Shown here in pieces: positions 17,197-23,238 of a stretch of 49,946 nucleotides of DNA. This stretch comes from JAKPKF01 sp964536135. GTDB lineage: Bacteria; Patescibacteriota; Dojkabacteria; SC72. The position numbers and the translations under genes are program-made. Every line of letters begins with the position of its first letter. The first letter of the stretch is position 1. The stretch spans positions 1-49,946 of the forward strand of contig CAZHVM010000008.1 of NCBI GenBank assembly GCA_964536135.1, read 5' to 3'. Below the pieces are notes generated by a model. The model saw nothing but the letters and a program-made list of their open reading frames with translations. It had not been told where the DNA came from and made no database searches.

Positions 17197-19098
17197 CTAC
17201 TCTCTTGAGAAGAGAATATTGTTAGAATCTGAATATATAATATGGAAGCCTTTCTTTGAAAGAAGATCTATTAGTTCTGAATTAGACACCCCATAATTAT
17301 TATCGATTTCATAATCATACATATTGTTTAACCAAGCTACATTCTGAGGGTTAATATCTCTTGAGGCAGATTCAATCCTAGATGTGTAAAGGAAGCAGAA
17401 TCTGTTACTTATCTCGTCTTGTACTATCATTTCTTCATATGTTTTGTCATTTGGGTTACTTCCAAAAGCAATCATGCTTTTTCTTGTATCTAGGCTTTGG
17501 TACTGCCCCTCTGCAGTTTCAAACAGAGTCATGCCTCTAACCATGAGCTGAGTGTATGGATCAGAAACAATCTGGCATGTTAGAGCTTTCTTTTGTGTGA
17601 GGAAATGAATTAAAGAGGTGTCATCTTCTGTAATACCAGAAACAATTCCTGTGTTTTGTGTGTAGAAAGTAAGGTAGCTTTTGAAATTTGTAATGTAGAA
17701 AGGAATTGAAGAAAGGAGAAGTATGAAGATCAGAACTTTTAAAATCCACTTCTTGAACTTTAAACTATTAATTGCATATATCAATAGAAATGACATGAAC
17801 AGAGAAATCCCAATAAGGAACTTACTGGCATATGTCGGAGCCAAAAAGAAGAACATCAAGCAGATGGAAACATATGTTATGGAATAGTAAGCAAAGGGGA
17901 TGGATTTCTTCTTAATAAATATGTAGATAGTGCAGATTATGAAAAATATAATTAGGAAGCCATACTGTGTGAACAAGAAGGAGAGGTTCTGTGGAAAGTA
18001 ATAGTTTGAAAAACTTCCGAGCATCCCTACCTCAGATAATTGGAAAAATTTCTCAATGCTAAAACCACGAATATTTGCAAGTAAAGCTACAATTAATCCA
18101 AGAACAGATATCATAGATATAACCTTAAGGGTCTTACTATCTTTTTTCAATCTTTTTTGGAAGAGGTAGTAAATCAATGCGAATACAGCAAATATTGGTC
18201 CAAATATGAAATGGTTGGCTAGTAGAATTGGAATTGCAAATAGAAGTGATGCTAGATTCAATTTCTTTTCGGAAAGAAGATTTAGGAAAAGGAAAAGTGT
18301 AAATGTCTGGGGAATAATAAATGCAAAGGAATATGCTCCTGCCTCAAATACGGTAATAGCTATTAGTATGCCAAGTAGAATGAGAGTTTTACTTTTGAAA
18401 TATCTGCTTAAAATCTTTGCTATTAAAACAGCAAATGATGCAATTAGAGAGAAGTTAAAGATTGTAGATGCTATTCCGGAATTAAGATTGAAGCCAGTTG
18501 TTACAAATGCTTGTATAGAATGAAAGTATGTTGTATATCCCAACTTCTGGAAAAGATTTGAACATTGGTTTGGGGTTATACATAACTGCCCACTGGTCAT
18601 CTCGTTGGCAACTGCATTGTGCTGAAGGAAGTCTGTACTAAGTAGCGCATCTGTCTTGATACCAAGTGATGCGTACACTCCAATAAGAAGTGCAAAGGTC
18701 CCGAGGTATATAACGAGAGATCTTTTAATGTTGGCGTAATTTTGAATATCTCTTTTGAATAGCAAGAATATTAGTGAAAAGGTAGAAAACGTAAGGAAGA
18801 GGTATGCAAATGCTCTGTAGAGTATTTGAGGTTCAATGTTGAACTGTTTGGAAAGGAAGTAAATCAGGAGGTAGCTAAGAGGATATATTAGTGTGGCTAG
18901 TATATATCCAATTCCAAAGTATGATTTTTTTGTAATTAATTTTGATATTATCGCGGGTAGTATGAATATTGAAGATGTGGCTATTATTGCAAAAACTAAA
19001 TCGTCAGATAGTCCGACAGTCTGTTTGAAGAAAATGAAATAAAGACAATATATGTAACTTGCAATGATTAATGTTGTTATTAATATCCTCTTCCTCAT
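17197..19098 (-). CDS. Polytopic membrane protein, GT-C glycosyltransferase-like
   Basis: 633 residues with about a dozen transmembrane helices and a soluble C-terminal domain of roughly 130 residues. The first large extracellular loop after the early helices contains LLSTDFLQHNAVANEM, resembling the acidic loop motif of GT-C enzymes (PMT/ArnT-like) that use lipid-linked sugars. No family-specific motif is strong enough to name it. It overlaps the upstream secreted-protein gene by four bases (ATGA), so both are co-translated. Its neighbour, the GT4-GT2 fusion, could make the polyprenyl-phosphate sugar that such an enzyme uses. That link is inferred. Confidence 0.7.
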   Translation of the reverse strand: MRKRILITTLIIASYIYCLYFIFFKQTVGLSDDLVFAIIATSSIFILPAIISKLITKKSYFGIGYILATLIYPLSYLLIYFLSKQFNIEPQILYRAFAYLFLTFSTFSLIFLLFKRDIQNYANIKRSLVIYLGTFALLIGVYASLGIKTDALLSTDFLQHNAVANEMTSGQLCITPNQCSNLFQKLGYTTYFHSIQAFVTTGFNLNSGIASTIFNFSLIASFAVLIAKILSRYFKSKTLILLGILIAITVFEAGAYSFAFIIPQTFTLFLFLNLLSEKKLNLASLLFAIPILLANHFIFGPIFAVFALIYYLFQKRLKKDSKTLKVISMISVLGLIVALLANIRGFSIEKFFQLSEVGMLGSFSNYYFPQNLSFLFTQYGFLIIFFIICTIYIFIKKKSIPFAYYSITYVSICLMFFFLAPTYASKFLIGISLFMSFLLIYAINSLKFKKWILKVLIFILLLSSIPFYITNFKSYLTFYTQNTGIVSGITEDDTSLIHFLTQKKALTCQIVSDPYTQLMVRGMTLFETAEGQYQSLDTRKSMIAFGSNPNDKTYEEMIVQDEISNRFCFLYTSRIESASRDINPQNVAWLNNMYDYEIDNNYGVSNSELIDLLSKKGFHIIYSDSNNILFSRE

Positions 19099-19688
19099 AA
19101 TCCTTTACACTGTACTGAAATATTAAGAATATCCTCAATCTCCCCTACTTCACTTAGTTTGTAGGAGATAGATAATGTGGCTGTCTTCTGGTCATATATT
19201 AATTCTCCGTTTTCAGAAGATACTTGGATATCGCATCCATCTTGTGTATATGTATTGTTCAAGAATTCCCCGTATTTGGAAAATGAAATTCTAGATATGT
19301 AATAATCATGTAGTGTAGGATTTTGTATTTTTACAGATCTTTTAATTTCTAGAGTATCTTTTTCTCTTGTAACGATATCTGTCTTTGCAAGGGTATTGTT
19401 TACTGTTTTAGCAGTATATGTAGGATATATATATCCTATGTTGTATCCAGATTTGGTGTACTCAAGTAAATCGTTCTCGAATATGTATGTAGGGTTATTA
19501 TCTTTGGTAAGGGTATCTTGTTGGTTATTTATCTCAAACCATATCTTGTTTGGTATGGTTACAACTAGGGAGTTGTTTATATATTCATATATGTAAGGTG
19601 TTCTAAATATTCTTGATCCGTAGAGCAAAGATATCCCAAGGGAGAATAAAGCAAAGATTAGAAAGAATATTTTAAGTAGTTTTCTCAT
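19095..19688 (-). CDS. Secreted or membrane-anchored protein of unknown function
   Basis: 197 residues. An N-terminal hydrophobic stretch (LLKIFFLIFALFSLGISLLY, about 4-23) after MRK acts as a signal peptide or anchor. The rest is polar, strand-rich and Thr/Asn/Tyr-rich, with two Cys (in GCDIQV and SVQCKG) that could form a disulfide outside the cell. It is first in a two-gene transcript with the GT-C-like protein. No family recognised. Confidence 0.65.
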   Translation of the reverse strand: MRKLLKIFFLIFALFSLGISLLYGSRIFRTPYIYEYINNSLVVTIPNKIWFEINNQQDTLTKDNNPTYIFENDLLEYTKSGYNIGYIYPTYTAKTVNNTLAKTDIVTREKDTLEIKRSVKIQNPTLHDYYISRISFSKYGEFLNNTYTQDGCDIQVSSENGELIYDQKTATLSISYKLSEVGEIEDILNISVQCKGL

Positions 19689-19721
19689 ATTTAAATATAT
19701 GGGATATGTGTATAAAAGAAA

Positions 19722-19790
19722 AGGGCACCCAAATTATTTTTTTCGACTGTTAAGTCAATTGAATAATCCTCTGTTAAGAGGGGGTGCCCT
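19722..19790 (-). terminator. Branched (three-way junction) terminator-like RNA element
   Basis: A nine-base closing stem pairs 19722-19730 with 19782-19790 (AGGGCACCC with GGGTGCCCT). Inside it, helix 19733-19738/19762-19767 (ATTATT with AATAAT) is capped by GACT-GTTA-AGTC (19745-19756). A second hairpin, CCTCT-GTTA-AGAGG (19768-19781), abuts both neighbouring helices without a gap. Both loops are GTTA (TAAC in the minus-strand RNA). On the minus strand the closing stem is followed by TTTTCTTTT, so it should terminate the 211-residue gene upstream. The fold is far more complex than an ordinary terminator. Confidence 0.65.
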
Positions 19791-19814
19791 AATCATATGG
19801 TGCTTTGGTTGTGG

Positions 19815-20450
19815 CTAGTTGCCTATGTGAAGTATTTCTACCTCGTTTAGGGTAAATCCGGGGATATGTGGTCTCACTGAGTCTTGAATCTCGGTGATAA
19901 TCTGGCTTTTGACCTGATCATTCCACACACCTGTGTAGCCGTTGTAGTAGATCAATTGAAGATCTTCGACTTGGATATTCTCCCCGATTAGGAAAACGAC
20001 TTTCGCATTCCCATCGGAATCCGGATCATTGTGGCAGGCGATGATATTGAATTGCTTCATATCAGGCCAGCGATCCTTTTCAGTCGCAGATGACCAATAG
20101 GCTAAGTGAGCAAGCTCACTTTCTTCTACCAACGGAGCAACAACAACGGGTGCATTGGCGTTCGCGTCTGTAGCGGCACTGTTAGTTCCCCAACCCAAAA
20201 GGTGGGATAAGCCAAACAGAGCGAAACCAAGAAGAAGAATCAATCCGATGATTCCCAAGATTTTCCAGACATTATTTTCTGGTTCGCTGGTAACAACGGT
20301 TTGATTTCCTGGCTGAGTAACTGGGACGGCGGCAGAGGTTTTAGCCTTTGCTGGGGTAACAGTAGACGAGGCAACTGGTTTCGCAGTAGCTTTGTCATTC
20401 AGCTTGATACGGATATTCAATTCATTTAAATCTTTCTCTGTGATTTCCAT
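19815..20450 (-). CDS. Single-pass membrane protein, compositionally distinct
   Basis: Unknown function. 211 residues: a short N-terminal cytosolic motif (MEITEKDLNELNIRIKL), a Pro/Ala/Thr-rich linker to about residue 60, one transmembrane helix (about 62-85, ILGIIGLILLLGFALFGLSHLL), an Ala/Asn-rich stalk, and an extracellular C-terminal domain of about 95 residues with WSSATEKDRWPDMKQF and a two-strand/helix pattern. By eye its DNA is clearly richer in G+C than all neighbours, with many CG-containing codons. It has a strong AAGGAG Shine-Dalgarno (20458-20463) seven bases before the ATG, unlike most genes here. A structured leader lies upstream and a branched terminator downstream. These traits suggest transfer from another genome or strong separate selection. 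Confidence 0.75.
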   Translation of the reverse strand: MEITEKDLNELNIRIKLNDKATAKPVASSTVTPAKAKTSAAVPVTQPGNQTVVTSEPENNVWKILGIIGLILLLGFALFGLSHLLGWGTNSAATDANANAPVVVAPLVEESELAHLAYWSSATEKDRWPDMKQFNIIACHNDPDSDGNAKVVFLIGENIQVEDLQLIYYNGYTGVWNDQVKSQIITEIQDSVRPHIPGFTLNEVEILHIGN

Positions 20451-20494
20451 TTTCTTTCTCCTTTTTCCTTTATGAGTGAATTTTTAGTTTCAGT

Positions 20495-20559
20495 ATAAGG
20501 TCGCCACAACCATACCTTATTTACTACATATTTCTATATAAGAAATAAGGTAAGGTTGT
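20495..20559 (-). promoter_or_regulatory. Leader with mutually exclusive hairpins
   Basis: Arm 20506-20522 pairs with 20543-20559 over 17 positions with one mismatch, around a 20-base loop. A third copy of the core, ATAAGGT (20495-20501), can instead pair with ACCTTAT at 20514-20520. The same central segment can therefore form either of two stems in the minus-strand RNA, just before the strong Shine-Dalgarno of the 211-residue gene. This is the layout of an attenuator or RNA switch; the ligand, if any, is unknown. Confidence 0.5.
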
Positions 20560-20600
20560 AACTAAAAGAGAAAATTATTTGCCATAACCTTCCATATGAT

Positions 20601-20641
20601 ACTTGTATAAATATGGATTATATAAATCACATAATACAAGT
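20601..20641. repeat. Inverted repeat around a -10-like box
   Basis: ACTTGTAT (20601-20608) and ATACAAGT (20634-20641) are a perfect eight-base inverted repeat with 25 bases between. The interval contains TATAAT on the minus strand (20617-20622), a candidate -10 for the 211-residue gene. The layout would suit an operator, but no -35 is clear. Confidence 0.4.
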
Positions 20642-20656
20642 TATTTTAAAGAACTT

Positions 20657-20676
20657 TGTTTCTTTTAAAAGAAACA
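20657..20676. repeat. Perfect 20-base palindrome
   Basis: TGTTTCTTTTAAAAGAAACA reads the same on both strands without a loop. It lies in the 378-base non-coding stretch 20451-20828 between the 211-residue gene and the small membrane protein. A dimeric regulator could bind it. The rest of that stretch is AT-rich with no gene that I can see, apart from the leader elements listed separately and a weak hairpin at 20790-20810. Confidence 0.45.
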
Positions 20677-20789
20677 TTCTAGAGATTAAAATAATCGCTA
20701 TATATGAATCTTTTAAATGATTGGAAATGTTTTAAAGAGCAAGTTTTAAATTGTATTAATATAATTTATTAAATTAATTCAATACTGTA

Positions 20790-20810
20790 GGGCAATGTAA
20801 AACAGTGCCC
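20790..20810 (-). terminator. Weak hairpin after the small membrane protein gene
   Basis: GGGCA (20790-20794) pairs with TGCCC (20806-20810), with two further inner pairs after one mismatch. It lies about 20 bases after the stop at 20829 on the minus strand. No T-run follows, so termination is uncertain. Confidence 0.35.
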
Positions 20811-20828
20811 CACTCTATTGACCAAAAG

Positions 20829-21056
20829 CTACTGTGCTTTTGTTTTACTCTTTAGATATTTACCCTCTAACATCAAACCTATTCCTAAACCAAAAACGAT
20901 TAATGCTACACCAGCAAATATACTCTTGTTATCTAGGATAAAAGAGGTATCTACAGGTGTATGTCCATAACCATCAGCTAAGATAGAAGATGTGTTAAGA
21001 AGTACAAAACCTAAAGAAGTTGCCAATACTGAAAATATGTTTTTCATAATTGACAT
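20829..21056 (-). CDS. Small exported membrane protein next to sortase
   Basis: 75 residues. The N-terminus (MSIMKNIFSVLATSLGFVLLNTSSILA) is a clear signal peptide, probably cut after ILA. A 20-residue spacer (DGYGHTPVDTSFILDNK) leads to a second hydrophobic helix (SIFAGVALIVFGLGIGLMLE) and a Lys-rich tail (GKYLKSKTK). Helix plus basic tail is the shape of a sortase sorting signal, and a sortase gene lies just upstream, but no LPxTG motif is visible; only TPVDT vaguely recalls it. The start could also be the second Met (MKN). It has the best promoter in this region, so it may be abundant. No family recognised. Confidence 0.7.
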   Translation of the reverse strand: MSIMKNIFSVLATSLGFVLLNTSSILADGYGHTPVDTSFILDNKSIFAGVALIVFGLGIGLMLEGKYLKSKTKAQ

Positions 21057-21083
21057 TAATAAATTTATTAAAGAACTAAGAGA

Positions 21084-21112
21084 ATTATACTATAAGCTAT
21101 TTCGAATATCAA
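21084..21112 (-). promoter_or_regulatory. Near-consensus promoter of the small membrane protein
   Basis: Minus-strand TTGATA (21107-21112), exactly 17 bases, then TATAAT (21084-21089). Predicted leader about 20 bases, with no Shine-Dalgarno. It is located between the sortase stop and the small gene, giving that gene its own strong transcription. Confidence 0.75.
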
Positions 21113-21139
21113 TATATGGGTATGGGAGGGCTGTATGCC

Positions 21140-21820
21140 CTAAACTGGTTCTCCGTTGATGGAGACGAGGTTTGCGAATCTAAATATACGGATTGGAGAG
21201 TTATAATACTTACAAGTATATAGGATAAGATCTGCATCAATATCTTTTATGTATTTATTTTCATCAGTTTTAAAAATTTGATATACATACTCTCTTTGAT
21301 TCCATATTATTACAACCTTATCTCCTATTTTTGTGTTTGGAAGATTAAAGAAAGATATCTTGTTTCTGTACTCAGTAGTCCATGAAGAGTATCCAAATCT
21401 GTGAGAAGCTATGATTATGGATTTAGTAGTTTCTTTAAGATAGTTCTGTTCTGGATTTGCATAGTTGTAAACTATCCATGGTCCCTTATCTAATGCCTTG
21501 AGGGGATCTTTCCCTGTTATTATCTTTGCTTTTACACCAATCTTTGGGATTATGAGTGTATTTGTTTCTGTAAGGGAAGAATCTTTCTCAGGGAGAGTTA
21601 TCTCTGGATGTGTTGGAGGTTGCTCTGTGCTATCATCTTTTTTTTCTGTAACGGGAGCTTGTAAAGTCTCTGCCTCTACTTCAGGTGAACTGATATTTAG
21701 TTTGTTGAATATGTATGGAAGCTGTGGATATGCAAGAAGAGAAAGAGATGCAAAGGTTAGAATAGCTCCTACGATGATATATATGTTCCCAGTTGTATTT
21801 ATTATCTTTTCTCTTTTCAT
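21140..21820 (-). CDS. Sortase (class D/E-like)
   Basis: Transpeptidase that joins surface proteins to the envelope or to each other. One N-terminal membrane helix (about 13-32), a Pro/Glu/Thr-rich stalk, then the catalytic beta barrel from about residue 85 (LIIPKIGVKAKIITG). The catalytic His is in IIASHRFGYSSW, the Cys in LILYTCKYY, and the Arg about ten residues later in IRIFRFANL. 226 residues is usual for a single-anchor sortase. It starts two bases after the carboxypeptidase stop, so the two are co-transcribed. An AGGGC/GCCCT hairpin (21127-21141) overlaps its stop codon. The short tail after the Arg suggests class D or E rather than B. Confidence 0.88.
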   Translation of the reverse strand: MKREKIINTTGNIYIIVGAILTFASLSLLAYPQLPYIFNKLNISSPEVEAETLQAPVTEKKDDSTEQPPTHPEITLPEKDSSLTETNTLIIPKIGVKAKIITGKDPLKALDKGPWIVYNYANPEQNYLKETTKSIIIASHRFGYSSWTTEYRNKISFFNLPNTKIGDKVVIIWNQREYVYQIFKTDENKYIKDIDADLILYTCKYYNSPIRIFRFANLVSINGEPV

Positions 21821-21822
21821 CT

Positions 21823-22632
21823 CTACAGATTTTTATTTCTTAAAAACTCTTCTAATATCATACCACGGTTTATCATCTCCAAAGCATTCGTTTTTCCTAT
21901 ATATCTGTAATGCCAACTTTCATAACTAAATCCAGTTACGCGCTCATATCCATAAGGAAAACTAATAACAAAACCATACTTATATGCATTCTTCTGTAAC
22001 CAGGCACTTGCTTTGGTGGTGCTAAATCTTGTCCCAATGTTGTCACTTACCTCCTTGCTACTAAAATCTACTGCAGTTCCAAGCTGATGTTGACTATGCC
22101 CTGCCCTTGCAGATATTCTGTCTGCTGCATCTACATTACCACTGTTATACTGTACCCAGTAATTGTATGTTGTCACTTGGGTTGTATATGATCGGTAGCC
22201 AGATACTATGCTTAAGTCTATGCCATCTGCTTTTGAGGCGTTCACTAGATCTCGTAAATCGTTAATTAATATATTTCTGACATAGAAATTATCTCCATTT
22301 CGAATTCCAGAATTACTTGCTTTTACTAAGTCTGTTGGAGCGTATGTAGATGGTAGTCTATATCCTTTGTTTACGTGTACCAAAAGGTCATCTCCATTTC
22401 TTTTAACTGTTTTGATATCTTTTGGATATGTCCACCAGTTAACTGTTGGCGTGTAACTAGAATATGTTTTTGGATTTATACTTTCTTTAACATCATTTAC
22501 CTCTATGGTATTGGATGTCTTAATATTGTTATTCTCTATTTCATTTGTATCTTGGAGATCTATTGTTACTACATTAAGAGAGAGAACAAATGATGAGATA
22601 TATATCCATATGTTTGAAAAGAATTCTGTCAT
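21823..22632 (-). CDS. M15-family D,D/L,D-carboxypeptidase (VanY-like)
   Basis: Zinc peptidase that trims peptidoglycan stem peptides. The M15B signatures are complete: SQHQLGTAVDF with the His and Asp ligands, and the Glu-x-x-His type motif YESWHYRYIG. SGYRSYTTQ is the substrate-binding segment. An N-terminal hydrophobic stretch (IWIYISSFVLSLNVV) exports it. I prefer the ATG at 22632 over the in-frame ATG at 22650, because TGTTAAAAT (22641-22649), an extended -10 box, overlaps the latter and lies eight bases before the former. It pairs with the downstream sortase, a plausible cell-wall maturation unit. Confidence 0.9.
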   Translation of the reverse strand: MTEFFSNIWIYISSFVLSLNVVTIDLQDTNEIENNNIKTSNTIEVNDVKESINPKTYSSYTPTVNWWTYPKDIKTVKRNGDDLLVHVNKGYRLPSTYAPTDLVKASNSGIRNGDNFYVRNILINDLRDLVNASKADGIDLSIVSGYRSYTTQVTTYNYWVQYNSGNVDAADRISARAGHSQHQLGTAVDFSSKEVSDNIGTRFSTTKASAWLQKNAYKYGFVISFPYGYERVTGFSYESWHYRYIGKTNALEMINRGMILEEFLRNKNL

Positions 22633-22640
22633 AACAAGAT

Positions 22641-22649
22641 ATTTTAACA
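22641..22649 (-). promoter_or_regulatory. Extended -10 box of the carboxypeptidase-sortase operon
   Basis: Minus-strand TGTTAAAAT, eight bases before the chosen start at 22632. It overlaps the alternative upstream ATG, which supports the shorter start. Confidence 0.45.
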
Positions 22650-22776
22650 TAAAAAGAGCTATTGGATATAGCTATCCAGATGACATTTACTACAAGAACA
22701 AGCTATGTCTTTCTAGGTCAAGAAATATAAATTGAGAGATTGTAATATCTAAATACTAAATTATTCTCCCTCATAT

Positions 22777-23238
22777 ATGCTAACAAAAGAAGATTTAAAG
22801 GCCATAGAGAAGATACTTTCTCCAAGGTTTGATGCGTTGGACAAGAGAATGGACAAACTAGATGAAAGGATGGACAAACTAGAGAAAAGGATGGACAAAC
22901 TGGAGGAGAAGATGGTTGAATTAGAGGAGAAGTTGAATTTGCTTGAAGAGAGGCTAGAAAAGATATACGTAGAGTTGGATAGAAGAATATGTAGTATTGT
23001 AGATACTGTTGGAGAAATTAATGCTACATTACAGGGGTTAGCTTTGCTTGATGCAAATAGCAGAGGAGATATTAAAAGACAGGATGGAAATATACAGGAG
23101 GTCTACAAGATGAGTATTGAAGTAAATGACAGATTAGATGCTATTGAAAAACATCTAGATACTAAATATGATCCAGTAAGTAGAAGCCTTATGGATAAAT
23201 CTAAAATAGATTATGAAAGGAAGAGACTTAAAGTATAG
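22777..23238 (+). CDS. Heptad-repeat coiled-coil protein
   Basis: 153 residues, function unknown. Residues about 12-65 are a regular coiled coil built on MDKLxxR heptads (LDKRMDK, LDERMDK, LEKRMDK, LEEKMVE). The 21-base unit is repeated at DNA level between 22841 and 22914, so the coil grew by tandem duplication. The C-terminal half is helical and polar. There is no membrane segment. The 3' end overlaps the convergent gyrA end by 11 bases. Similar short coiled-coil proteins are common in AT-rich bacteria; it could be a structural or adaptor protein. Confidence 0.65.
   Translation: MLTKEDLKAIEKILSPRFDALDKRMDKLDERMDKLEKRMDKLEEKMVELEEKLNLLEERLEKIYVELDRRICSIVDTVGEINATLQGLALLDANSRGDIKRQDGNIQEVYKMSIEVNDRLDAIEKHLDTKYDPVSRSLMDKSKIDYERKRLKV

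Noticed and set aside
22841..22914. Short regular repeats, considered as a CRISPR array
   Set aside because: The repeats are in-frame 21-base units encoding heptads, without unique spacers and without cas genes.
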